This document shows, one piece after another, positions 33,068 to 44,246 of a stretch of DNA of 64,000 nucleotides. Both the position numbers and the translations under genes were made by a program. The stretch's first letter is position 1; each line of letters begins with the position of its first letter. Source of the DNA: Helianthus annuus (lineage: Eukaryota > Streptophyta > Magnoliopsida > Asterales > Asteraceae); assembly GCF_002127325.2 (NCBI RefSeq), contig NC_035440.2, positions 71,299,819 through 71,363,818 of the forward strand, read 5' to 3'. A model generated the notes under the pieces. That model was not told the origin of the DNA, did no database searches, and saw only the letters and a list, made by a program, of their open reading frames with translations.

Positions 33068-35799
33068 ACTGCCTTCATGACACCAACAAGTATTTACTGT
33101 TATACTGCTATGCCTTTCGGTTTGAAAAATGCAGGTGCAACATACCAAAGATTGGTGAACATGATGTTCAAAGATAAGCTGGGAGACACAATGGAGGTAT
33201 ACATCGATGATATGGTGGTGAAATCTAAAAAAGCTGAGGATCACCTCCAGGATATTAAGGGAGCGTTTGATATCCTGGATCAGTATAACATGAAGCTGAA
33301 TCCTGCTAAGTGCCATTTCGGAGTGGGGGCAGGAAAGTTTCTAGGATATATGGTAACCAAAAGAGGAATAGAGGAAAGCCCGGGGCAGATAAAAGCCATC
33401 TTGGATATCAAATCACCTTCAAATATGAAGGATGTTCAACGGTTAACAGGACGAGTAGCGGCGTTAAATAGATTTATCTCAAGATCCACAGAAAAATGCA
33501 AGGAATTTTATGATATTCTGAAGAAAAATAAGAAGTTTGAATGGGGGGAGAAGCATGAAGCAGCCTTGCAGGATTTGAAGCAGTATCTATCAACCGCACC
33601 TCTACTGATGAAGCCCGAGGATGGAGAACCATTATCCCTGTATCTTGCAGTATCGGGGAATGCAGTAAGTGATGTCCTTGTAAAGGATCATGAAGGTCAG
33701 CAGTATCCTGTTTATTATGTTAGCAAAAGTTTATTAGATGCTGAAACTAGGTATTCTCATCTAGAAAAGCTAATATTAGCCCTAGTTATGGCATCAACAA
33801 AACTTAGACATTACTTTGAGACGCATAGGATTCATGTTAAAACTAATTATCCTATTAAAAATGTGCTTAGGAAACCAGAGATGTCCGGTAGAATGGCTAA
33901 GTGGTCGGTGAAATTAAGTGCTTATGACTTAGTGTGTGAACCTAGAAATGCCATAAAGTCTCAGGCTTTAGCCGACTTTGTGGCTGATTTCAGTAGTGAC
34001 ATCCAAAAAGAAGTAGATTTAGAAGTACAACAGCTAGGAGAAAACTTAGAATCCTGGATATTATATACTGATGGTGCATCTAATGTAAGAGGTGTAGGTC
34101 TAGGTATACTACTAAAATCACCACAGGGGGATATATTACCCCAGGCTATTAGATGCGAATTTCCTGCCACTAATAATGAAGCAGAATATGAGGCTTTGAT
34201 TGCAGGATTAGAATTGGCTAAGAACATGAATATTAAAAGTTTGCAAGTATATGTTGACTCCTTGTTAATTACTAATCATTTTAATGGATCCTATGCAGTT
34301 AAAGGTGAGAAATTAATCGAATACCTCGATATTCTCAAAAAATTAGCAGGATATTTCGATGTTTTTACACTTGAACAGGTACCAAGAGAGGATAATGCTG
34401 AAGCGGATGCCTTGGCGAGCTTAGGATCGTCAGTCAGGATACCGGAGGGAACCCAAATACCGATACTTCATATCCTGTATCCTGTTATGGATCCCTTCAA
34501 AGCTCAGGATAAAGAGGTAACAAGCATTAAGGATTCTGGTCATGATCCTGAAAAGGATACTGGATCCTGGATGACTCCAATCATAAGATATCTCAAGGAA
34601 GGACGCATTCCTGAGGACGAAAATCCTAAGGCATTTAGGATGAAGGTATCACGATTCACCATTATAAATAATATTTTGTATAAGAAATCTCTTGCAGGTC
34701 CATACCTAAGATGCTTGAAGGATCCTGAGGGTATGGAAGTGCTTCAGGATATACATGAAGGGGATTGTGGTAACCATACCGGGGGCAGGTCATTGTTTTC
34801 GAAAGTATTGAGGACAGGATACTATTGGCCGACAATGAAGAAAGATGATGTAGAATATGCTCGAAGATGTGACGCATGTCAGAGGCATATCAACATTCTG
34901 CACCAACCAACTGAACCATTGTATCCTATAGTTTCCCCTTGGCCATTAATGAAATGGGAATGGACATAGTAGGGAAATTACCAAAAGCTCCAGGAGGAAA
35001 AGTCTTTATGTTGGCAATGACTGATTATTTCTCTAAGTGGGTGGAAGCTGAAGCATTTGTGCAAGTCAGGGACCAGGAAGTAGTATCCTTTATAAAGAGA
35101 AATATCCTGACCAGATTTGGAGTACCAGCTGAAATCATTTGCGATAATGGATCCCAGTTTATAAGCAAGAGGACTATTGATTTTTGCAAAAGTTGGGGAA
35201 TCAAAATGATCACATCCACACCAGTACATCCTCAAGCGAATGGACAAGCAGAATCCTCAAACAAGATAATTGTCAACAACCTGAAAAAGAGACTAGGAGC
35301 CAAAAAAGGAAGATGGGCAGAAGAATTACCCTTTGTTTTATGGGCTGATAGGACAACGGTGAAAAATGCAACTGGCCAAACCCTGTTTTCCTTGGTGTTT
35401 GGAGCAGAAGCGGTGATCCTGACGGAAATGGTAATACCTACAGCAAGATCCAGCCTCCGGGATCCTGAGCGGAATCCTGAAATCCTATGCCAGGAATTGG
35501 ATACTATTGATGAGACAAGAGATGCAGCAAGGCTAAGGATGGCAGCATATCAACAGTGGATATCCAGAGCATACAACAAAAATATAAGAACTAGAAGGTT
35601 TTAGGTTGGAGATTGGGTATTAAGAAAAGCTTTTCAGAATACGACCAATCCTGCCGATGGAAAATTAGCTCCAAAATGGGAAGGACCCTATGAGATTGAA
35701 TCAGAATCGGGGAAAGGAGCGTACCGACTTAAGAATATGGAGGGGGACATGCTACCGAGATCCTGGAATGCTATACATCTCAAAGCCTATTTCAAGTGA
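33068..35799 (+). pseudogene. Tat pol, RT to integrase (continues from before Tekay-2)
   Basis: It begins with the second ACTGC copy and continues RT: AMPFGLKNAGATYQ and VYIDDMVVKS. Then RNase H (degenerate first domain near 33640), the second RNase H (LYTDGASN, NNEAEYEALI, near 34060-34200), the integrase zinc finger (H, H, CDACQRH), and core D (GMDIVGKLP), D (CDNGSQF), E (GQAESSNK). A one-base loss near 34955 shifts the frame between the zinc finger and core, and a TAG near 35602 interrupts the C-terminal part, which runs on to 35799 (LKAYFK). It is non-functional but well preserved. Confidence 0.9.
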
Positions 35800-36006
35800 G
35801 TTTAGAACTTAATTTCTAACTCAGGATGGTATGAATTCTGTCTCTTTTAAATATAATTTATTTTATTTGAACTCAATACTAACTTAAGCATCTAACACCC
35901 ACCTTAGTTTAAGGTTGTTTTGCAGAATATGATTCGGGATATAGCTCCAGGATACGCACGCAGGATACTTCGAAAGATTAGAGGATTGGCCCCCTCTCTC
36001 ATGTTT

Positions 36007-36310
36007 AAGGGATCCTGATCCCTTCACAGGTTTAAAGGTATTCACCTTTCTCACGAATTGGGATTAAACACCCCGCCTGGAGCGCAAGTTATCCGGTGAT
36101 AGTTCAAGGTGGCGGGACCAGTTCATGTAAAAGTGGCTAACAATTTCGTTACTGTTGGCTATACCCTGGATCCTTAAGGTATATGAGGATTGATCACCCT
36201 CTCTCGCGAAAGGGTATTTTCATACTCTCTAAGGTTTAAAAGTTTTCACCTTTCTAAGTCTTGGAGTTTATACACTCCCACCTGTAGCGCATGAAAATTT
36301 GGGATTTTCC
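36007..36310. repeat. Short hairpins in Tat spacer
   Basis: Stems include AAGGGAT/ATCCCTT (36007-36013, 36018-36024), AAAGGT/ACCTTT (36034-36039, 36044-36049), GGAGT/ACTCC (36263-36267, 36274-36278) and GAAAAT/ATTTTC (36293-36298, 36304-36309). All have short loops. Confidence 0.65.
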
Positions 36311-37004
36311 ACAGGATACTAAGGAGTTATCCCCAGTATATCCTTGGGTTTTGCCCCTGTAATGCAAGAATTGTCTATCCAGTTGGAACTAATGTTCTAA
36401 ATTTTTCTAAGTGCTTAAAGGCTTCCTGCACAGGGGACATTCCTTCTAGAACAATTATGTGAAGCTCAAAGGATCAAGGTGGGGCTAAGTGTCTCGGACT
36501 GGGACATTTTAGTGGGAAAAGTTGCAAAAGGGATTGGAGTTTGATACTAAGGTTACACTCAATTCCTGGTATGATCTTCTTATGTGAATCTTACACAATT
36601 TAATTATCCTGATTAGGATATATATTAGGGTATATTCTCGAGATATATCCTCGAAATATGATTCAGGATATTTGGTTGGTATGTTCGGGACACGGTACTT
36701 GGGTTTAAGAATCAGAATTGAATTTGTTTATAAATTCTAAGTAAATTATCTTTTTTAATTACTGAAGATTTTGGAAAGTGAACTATTTTTTTAGAAACCT
36801 TGTCTAAATTGATTGGATTTTTAGAAGTCCTATTTGACGAAAGTCTTTGAAGGATACCACTAAGTATATTGGTCAGGATATTTTCAAAAGATAGTTGTAC
36901 AAAATTTTGCAAAGCTAAAATCTATACTAAGGAATGCATAACAGAAATTAAAAGGCAACAACAGATAAGTCAAAAGATGGTTATATTATTAACAGGTCAA
37001 AAGT

Positions 37005-37193
37005 TGTGCTTTTGGTTTCACCTCAAACCGAGGCCCATCCGCCAAAAGCACAGTTAAGTTTTTACCATATTGACGCAATGGTTGAAGGTTTCATCTCAAA
37101 ATGAGACCCATCCGCCTCCAACCGTTGCATCGTACTAACTGATGACCAAAGGCTTCATCCTGAAACCCAGGACCCATCCACCATTGGTCATCA
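37005..37193. repeat. Three tandem hairpins with variable stems and a shared loop core, Tat
   Basis: Unit 1 stem TGTGCTTTTGG/CCAAAAGCACA (37005-37015, 37042-37052). Unit 2 stem GCAATGGTTG/CAACCGTTGC with one G-U pair (37075-37084, 37119-37128). Unit 3 stem TGATGACCAA/TTGGTCATCA (37140-37149, 37184-37193). Each loop keeps TTCA, then a small inner stem (CCTC/GAGG, TCTC/GAGA, TCCTG/CAGGA), then CCCATCC. Outer and inner stems change together across units. Confidence 0.88.
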
Positions 37194-37328
37194 TATTGTT
37201 CTAGTGCAGGAATATAAAATGTTCAAAGACAGGAAATGTAAATTGTTTAAACAAACCACAACAACCGAATATAAAAAAGTGGGCTCTAGCCTCGGCACAC
37301 ACATCCATCATCGCCCACATTGCTGCAC

Positions 37329-39108
37329 TTAAGGGGCAGCTCCCTCTTCCATCATGTCCTCAGCATCCTTTCCAGCAGCATCCTCTCCAGCATTCATCCC
37401 AGCCTCATCAGCAGCATCTCCACCAGCATCCTCATCTACCTTCTCGGTCACCATAGCGGGTTCCTCTGCAGCAGGTTTTGAAGGGGCTCCACATGGTTGC
37501 CACCAAGATCCTTCAATTTCATCTCCCAGGCTTTGATATTCCATGAAGGACATTCAAAGCCCAAAGCCCTAGCCTCGTAAGCCATTTTCAGTCTGGCTTA
37601 GAGGAGGGAGATGATAACTGAGTTCTTAAGGCTCTCCCGGTACGAAGCCATGTCTTGCTCATGTTGAACCTGGGCCGCGTCGGACTTGGCTTGAGCCTCT
37701 TGGGTGATCTTCTGGATGGTAGATTGGTGGTCTTGAGTCATGGCCTTGTATTTAGCTTCATAGTGTTTCGATTTGGCGGTGGTGATTGCTGCTTGATCTG
37801 CGATGGTAGCCTCAGCCTTCTTCAGTTTGCTCTCTAACATGACATTCAAGCCGCATGCGTCCTCATAGAGGAACACCAACCGTTCAAGGCCCTGCAAGGT
37901 AAGGAAACAGGTATCAGTCTAAATTGACATTTATAATGAGCATATGGTGCAGGATATAGGTCAGGATACTAACCTGGTTGAGGAAACCTGTCATGAATTT
38001 GCTGGAATCCGTGAACCCGTGATTCTTGAATGGGGATACATGAGGAGTGGTAGGAGGATCTGCTTCCTTCCTCTTCCGGGAACTGGAGGCCCGGGTCCTA
38101 GATGCTGGAGGAGCTTTGGGAGCAGCAATGGTCTTTGAACTGGTATCTTTCAGTGTGATGGATGATTTCGGGTTGGGTTCTTGCTTGACAGGGGCAAGGC
38201 TTGAGTAGCTGTCTAATTCATCGAGTTGGAAGCCTTCGAGATTGATAACTGGCACTGTATAAGGGAAGAAACGATTGATCTCATTACATTTTTGAAATAT
38301 AGTCAGTTTGATAACATAAGTATACTTACCAGACATGCTGGGTCTTGATCTTTCACTTGAACTTGTAGACAGCAAGGTGAAGGTCCTCTCTCTTTCTGGA
38401 AGCTTGTAGATCTCCTTTATCCTTCCTACCGACTCAGCACCGGGAGGAGCTAGTTCCTTGAAATTTGCTGCAAAAGATAAACGTATCAGGATATAGTTTC
38501 GGGATATGATTGGGGATTTTCCTAAAGCCCTAAGTCCTACCAGAGGTTAACCATCTCTTAGGAAGGTCGGAACTCCTATCGATGGAGTCCCTTTTCACGA
38601 ACAAGAATTTTCTTGTCCATTTATCCTCATTTTTAGTAGCTTTAAGAATGAGGGGATTCTTGGAGATGGAGAATAAAAGGAACCGGCTAGATCCGTGGGA
38701 TCTTAAGCGATAGGCCATTGGAAGATCCTCGATGCACAAGTCCGGCATATAACGAGCCTTAATCTGCTCCACGGTAGCTAGGACGCGCCAAACCATTGGA
38801 ATGGTTTGGGCGAAACTAAGGCCAGTCAACTCAAAGAATCGGAAGATGAAAGGCGAAAACGGATATCGGAGACCAATGGAGAAGGGATAAGCGAAGAAGC
38901 ACACCCACTCGTCGGAACAGAAATCCGATCGGACCTCTCGGTCGAATGGACGAAAGACTGTACCAGCGGGGAAGGCACCGGAAGCTCGTAAAGCCGCGAT
39001 GTCGGCATTATCAAATGAGCATACCTCCCTTGAAGGTTCCTTGAGCAGGTTTTGTTTATTGAAGAGGGAGATTGAATCTGCCGATTGTGATCTAGTGCGA
39101 GTAGCCAT
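37329..39108 (-). pseudogene. Tat antisense ORF (gypsy-type 'transposase' family), four predicted exons
   Basis: It is read on the minus strand, opposite to pol. Predicted exons: 39108-38541, 38467-38330, 38254-37974, 37891-37329, each with GT/AG borders and matching phase. Exon 1 resembles the plant protein family named 'putative gypsy type transposon' (RFFELTGLSFAQ, W-rich segments). Exon 3 is basic and Ser/Pro-rich (ASRTRASSSRKRKE), possibly a nuclear signal. Exon 4 has a coiled coil (LESKLKKAEATIADQA) and an acidic tail (EDMMEEGAAP). A stop near 37598 and a frame change before the tail break it. Extra antisense ORFs after pol are known in plant Tat elements; their role is not established. 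Confidence 0.75.
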
Positions 39109-39374
39109 GGAGGGATATAGCGGAGCTAAACAAAGAAAACAGAGAAGATAGAGAGTAAAAGTACCTGAAATTCGCTTGAAGATAGAAATAAATCCCTTGA
39201 TTAATATAGGCTAAATACGCGGGGGGGGGGGGGGGCTAAAGAGTAAATAGTGCATTGGAAGTTGCACATTGTCACTTCAAGGGTCTCGTCATATTAATTG
39301 CATCGTTCCATGAGATAAAGTTTTTGAAATATATCTGTTGGATTGGTATACCAACAGATATATTTGGGGACAAT
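39109..39374 (+). other. Tat 3' leader of antisense ORF and polypurine tract
   Basis: No coding sequence is seen. It includes a run of 15 G at 39221-39235, the inverted repeat ATATATCTGTTGG/CCAACAGATATAT near 39329-39362, and a G-rich tract ending CAAT just before the LTR. Confidence 0.7.
39221..39235. repeat. Homopolymer run of 15 G
   Basis: It is a single uninterrupted G tract; its exact length may be an assembly or sequencing estimate. Confidence 0.8.
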
Positions 39375-39521
39375 TGTTATGGGTCATTTTCTGAGCATAC
39401 GTATCCTGACTAATATCTTGCTTTTGACTGTTTGTTTGTGATCAGGATACTGGATCGGGATACTGCTAATATCCTGGGTGATATCCTGGTGTTAATTAAA
39501 TTAACCACGTGCAGGTTAGAG

Positions 39522-39820
39522 TAGGGATGAGCATATGCCACCGAATACCGATCCCATACCGATCCCGTACCGATCCCGATCCCGATCGGTATCCCGATCG
39601 GTATCCACTTTTTGGCGTTTTCGGTATCGGTACAGTACGGTATCGGTATTATATCGATACCGACCCTCAAAATACGGTATAATACCGATACCGTACCGTA
39701 CCGATACCTAACCGACATGTTTCGGTATCGGTATCGGTACCTAGTTTGGGTGAAATTCGGGATCGGTATTAGGCGGTATCTGTATCGGTTCGGTATCAGA
39801 TACCGATATGGTCATCCCTA
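39522..39820. mobile_element. hAT-type MITE
   Basis: 299 bp with terminal inverted repeats TAGGGATGAGCATAT and ATATGGTCATCCCTA (one mismatch), flanked by perfect 8-bp duplications GGTTAGAG (39514-39521, 39821-39828). The 8-bp duplication and TAGGG ends fit hAT. The inside is mostly repeats of ACCGATACC and GGTATCGG, able to fold on itself. It has no coding capacity. Confidence 0.93.
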
Positions 39821-39989
39821 GGTTAGAGGCTGTGGGTTACTAATGGTCAGATGGACTTCTTCTCCTCAAGACTCGGGCATATCTGTTATGTGAGAGACGT
39901 TGAACCCGAAAGACCAGGTCTACAACGTTCGAGTGGGGAATATTCGCCGGATTCCGGTTATTTAGGATAGTTTGTTGCATTTATTTTAC

Positions 39990-39997
39990 TATAAATA
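39990..39997 (+). promoter_or_regulatory. TATA box, Tat LTR
   Basis: TATAAATA in TACTATAAATAGATGAG within the LTR. Confidence 0.72.
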
Positions 39998-41014
39998 GAT
40001 GAGGGCGGATCAGATTAAGGCACGCAATCTCACACATACACTTTCGAACACTTTTGCTCTCTAGCTCACTGCAAACACTATACACAAACACTTGAATTCG
40101 AATTACCTTGTAACACCTAGTTGATCCGCACCACATCCTGCACTGTATCCTGATATTTGAAGCAATAGAAGAACTAGGTAGCTACGATTGTCAGCTCCCG
40201 AGGTTTTGTGCCGGCGATCTAGATTGATCAAAGGCTTTCCTCGTATATCACGTGTCAACCTTTACTTTTTTGCTCATTGTTTGATCATAGATACAGCTCT
40301 ATATCCTGAGTCGTATCCTTAAATTGTTTTTGTAATTAACTTGGCTAATATATTTTTCAACACACATTTCTAGCACACTACCTCACTTAACTAATTTGAT
40401 CACTTAATTACTTCGGTAATTTTTAACCAAAACAACTGTTATAGCACATTGTACAACTCATTATTGCAGGATCACACAACATGTTGTGAGTCGCACAAGG
40501 TTGTGCTGATCGCACAACATGTTGGGCCGCACAAAACATCAAACTTTTAATGTCATTTGGGCCACACTAGATGTTGGGTTGCATGTTATTGGGCCGGGTT
40601 TGTTCGGATAACACAAGTTTGTGCTGATCGCACAACAGGTTGGGCCGGTTATTGATTGGGCTTTAATTACCGTATAGCACAAGATTAGTGGGCTCGCACA
40701 AGCTCACCAGCCCAATCATCTGAATCTCACAAGTTTAGGCCTTATGTGTACTTGACTGCTACTGTTAACGTGTTCTACGTGTATGCCATGATCGTTATGT
40801 GTTCGTAACTTGTTAGTTTATGTGTAAACTTACGTGCACTACTTGAACCTAGACCTGACTTGTACGGTAACCATGTTAGGACGTGTTTGACCACAAATAG
40901 CTCGATTGACCTTTTTGCTTATCTGCCGAGCTAACCTAAGGTGAGTTCACACTTTCTACAAGGCATGGGATTCCCGGTGGTTGGGAATGGGCAATTGATT
41001 GAAAGGCAACCTGG

Positions 41015-41131
41015 GTATTCTTCTTGGGTAGAATACGTACCTCCACCCTCTTAATTGAAGGGTGACAACATTGGAACCTGCGTGATATCCTTGTACGGGA
41101 CACGTACCTCCACCCTCTTAACTAAAGGGTG
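41015..41131. repeat. Hairpins in the old Tekay-like LTR
   Basis: GTATTC/GAATAC (41015-41020, 41031-41036), CACCCT/AGGGTG (41044-41049, 41059-41064) and CACCCT/AGGGTG again (41111-41116, 41126-41131). They sit where other Tekay LTRs have their arrays, with different sequence. Confidence 0.75.
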
Positions 41132-41220
41132 ACAACATTGACTCTAGACAAAAACTCTATCATTAAGTCCCTCATTTTTATATCGACTTAATCGTCGTGC
41201 CAATGGCGAACGGGTCATTA

Positions 41221-41670
41221 GTTAAATAGCGCTATTAGGTTTAACAAGCCTTACACCGTGCCGCAGAGGACGGGAGTGAACTAATCGATCTGGGCACGTC
41301 AATGATGATAGACATTGACTTAGGGCACCCAACTTACTTCAGTCAGTAATCGATATGGTAACGGGTCTAGTGGGATAATCATGGGGTAGCCCCCACGGTT
41401 GGGAGCCAGAGAAAAAGGAAAGGAATGACTATGTTTTTAAACTATGTTAAATAGCGCTATTAGGTTTAACAAGCCTTACACCGTGCCGCAGAGGACGGGA
41501 GTGAACTAATGGATCTAGGCACGTCAATGATGATAGACATTGACTTAGGGCACCCAACTTACTTCAGTCAGTAATCGATATGGTAACGGGTCTAGTGGGA
41601 TAATCATGGGGTAGCCCCCACGGCTGGGAGCCAGAGAAAAAGGAAAGGAGTGACTATGTTTTTAAACTAT
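41221..41670 (+). repeat. Tandem duplication, 225-bp period
   Basis: Two copies start at 41221 and 41446 with GTTAAATAGCGCTATTAGG. I saw about four differences, so the duplication is recent relative to the LTR. Confidence 0.9.
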
Positions 41671-42791
41671 GGGGTAACCCCCACGACAAGTAAGCCAACT
41701 AAAAGAAACTTACTATGACACCTGTGTCACTTCAACCTTCATACAAATACCAAACCAATGAAATATTATATTTCATACTTAGGATTTGTATAAATATGTG
41801 TATCGTTTGCACATATCAATTCTTGTTCGATTTCAAGCTCTAAATCGCTTTCTTGAAGGTTATACGCGAACTGATGCGTAAATAAACCCATTTTAATGCA
41901 ACAAACACTCCGGAACAGTGACATAGGCTTAAAATACCTTAAATAACCTTTACATAACTTAGAAATAACTTTTGGATGGTTTGGTGTGTTGAAATTAAGT
42001 TTATTCGATCACAGGGACTATTTGTGTCAAACTACGAAAGTATGCTGATTCGTGTGGTAACGAACATTCCGGAACTTGATCATAAGTTAAACATACCATA
42101 AATATCCTTTACATAGCTTAGAAATAGGCTTTGAGGTGTTCGGTATGCTAAAATAAACTTTTTGGTCATTCAGGGACTAAAAGCGTCAAAAAGTGCATAA
42201 GTTTGCATTTTCGCGCATATCTTACGTTCTGAATATATCCGGACATCCAAAAATTTATGTAATCATTAAAATATTTTATTTTAGTGATTGGCATGATAAA
42301 ATTCCATTCGTCGCGTAATTTGGATCGTTTTTCGCGTCCGTTCGTGTTTTGTCGTAATTAACCGAACAACGCAATCGTACGGCCAAATGAACCGACATCC
42401 GAGATGTTTTGAGCATATTTTAAGTTCCCTATACTTTAACTTCATTTTAGAGGTTTGAAATGGGGTTAACGGGGCTTAAACGTGTCAAAAATGCATCAAA
42501 AACCAAGTTTTGGGCTTGCAAGGGCCAAAACTGACAATATGTAAAAGTCAGCTAGGAGGGGCCTGTAAGACTTGTCTAATTCTTACGCGGCCCGCATGAG
42601 CCCATCAGACAGAAACTTCATTTTCAGCATTCTGGTCATATTTCAGGGGTTTAAATGCAAAATTCTCAATACCTTGGGCTGAAATTTAATGGTTTTTAGC
42701 ATCCCATTGTATTCTAATACCTTGGGCCCAAGTGTAAGGCCATGATTCAAGCACGGTTTACGAGGAATGATCCTAACGGTTGTGGGTTTTC

Positions 42792-42799
42792 TATATAAA
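42792..42799 (+). promoter_or_regulatory. TATA box, solo LTR
   Basis: TATATAAA is followed by ACCCAACACCTTCATTC, a typical plant leader start. Confidence 0.65.
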
Positions 42800-44246
42800 C
42801 CCAACACCTTCATTCTTCTTCCTCACAAAATCTGATTCATTTGCTCTAAGTTGGAGCCTAGCACTTCATACCTGAGCAATTTGAATCAAGATTTCCTTGC
42901 TTGGACCCTTTGTAAGTATTCTTTCGTTCTTTTACGCGTTTTAGGCGTGAAAGTCACACAAGTGTTTGACTTTCAGCTTTGACCAGTTTATGGTCAACAC
43001 GAAGTTCGTTTGAACTTCGCAACGTGAGCATAATCACGATGGTTATAGTCTCTTGTGACTATACCTACTAATTACCACGTTATTTAGGCGTAGTGACGAG
43101 TCATAGTTTCGGTCAAAATGCGTATTCTTGCGTATTTTGCAACCAAACTATTCTTGGGTATCAAGACCCTTCGTCTTGATATCAAACTTGTTTTCAAACT
43201 TCGTTAAACATGTTTAAACATGTTTAACTCGTCATTTTTAGATTAGTGCTTATATAGGGTCGTAAGATAAGCGGTCTAAACAACCGCTTAGACTTTCGAA
43301 CCCGACCCGTTTGGTCAATCATTAGGATTCGACCAAACATATATTGTGACCATAGTTGTATAGGGAATAACCTTCCGAGGTTATACCTTATGGTCACTTC
43401 GTTTAAGTAGTTGTATGATAGGTAGTTTATATGCCTTAGGTAAATGACCAAAATGCCCTTTTTACGCACAAATTCGTTTTAAGCATATGTAACCTAAATT
43501 TGACATCTAAACTAATTAGGCAACATTATTAGACATGTTAAGGCATATATTACCTGTCATAGGACTAGTTAGGCGGTCCGAACGCGTTTTACGCAAACGA
43601 CGCGTTAAAGTAGCATAAGCTACCTAAACGGGTCGTAATGGGTCGTAAGCACTTTGGATACGTTTTGATTTAGGATGTAGGCTTTGTTAAACCATATTAC
43701 ATGAGTTCCTTTACTCATTTGGTTTACGAAACCTCATTCTATCTGATCTTCCGATTTAGGTCCGGTTTATTTACATAGTTACCTATATTAGGTGCCGTTT
43801 GATTTCGTGATCCCTCTAGCTTTGCTTGGTTGTTATTCAAGACTTCTAAGCATCCTCAAGTGAGTACATAGTCCCCTCTTTTACTGTTTTCAATGTTTTG
43901 GGGTGAAACATGTGTACCTATTTGTTACGTTTATGATTTCAAAGTATAATTGATTATACATGTTAATACTTATCTTTTGACAAACTAAATGATTATTTAT
44001 GGTTTAAACACTAATTTTTCAAAGATTATAAAAATTAATTGTTGAATTGTACTTATTTTATGTTCACCAGACCGATTGGTAGTATGATATAGCGCTATTG
44101 GATTTGACACCCCATTCCTGTTGTTATGGAATGTCAGAAACCGATATTTTATCCAAGTAGGGATTGCCTTTGTGGTATTTCTATAGACTCAAAGGTGTAT
44201 TTTGATATACTAAGGTCTGAATGAATTCTAAAATCACATTTTTGTT

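Larger units (their letters stand above)
35800..37328 (+). other. Tat spacer between pol and antisense ORF, hairpin-rich
   Basis: No gene is seen. It holds short hairpins at 36007-36310 and three long ones at 37005-37193, and many AGGATA and ATCCTG words. Confidence 0.7.
22594..40434 (+). mobile_element. Tat-type Ty3/gypsy element with second RNase H and antisense ORF (5' end missing)
   Basis: Coding sequence runs from before the protease to the end of integrase, with a second, archaeal-like RNase H, which defines the Tat group. It is followed by a hairpin-rich spacer, an antisense spliced ORF, a polypurine tract and a 3' LTR. Tekay-2 splits it at the RT with a perfect duplication. The left part should lie beyond the Athila element. 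The right border at about 40434 is less certain than the left edge of the LTR. Confidence 0.85.
39375..40434 (+). repeat. Tat 3' LTR (holding a MITE)
   Basis: It starts TGTTATGGGTC after the polypurine tract. TATAAATA is at 39990-39997, followed by a short leader. The right end is placed at AAAACA (40434) because Tekay-like LTR sequence begins soon after; no second LTR is in the window to confirm it. About 299 bases are the MITE. Confidence 0.7.

Noticed and set aside
39410..39821. Frames rich in Tyr, Arg, Ile and Gly in both strands
   Set aside because: They are translations of the ACCGATACC repeats of the MITE.
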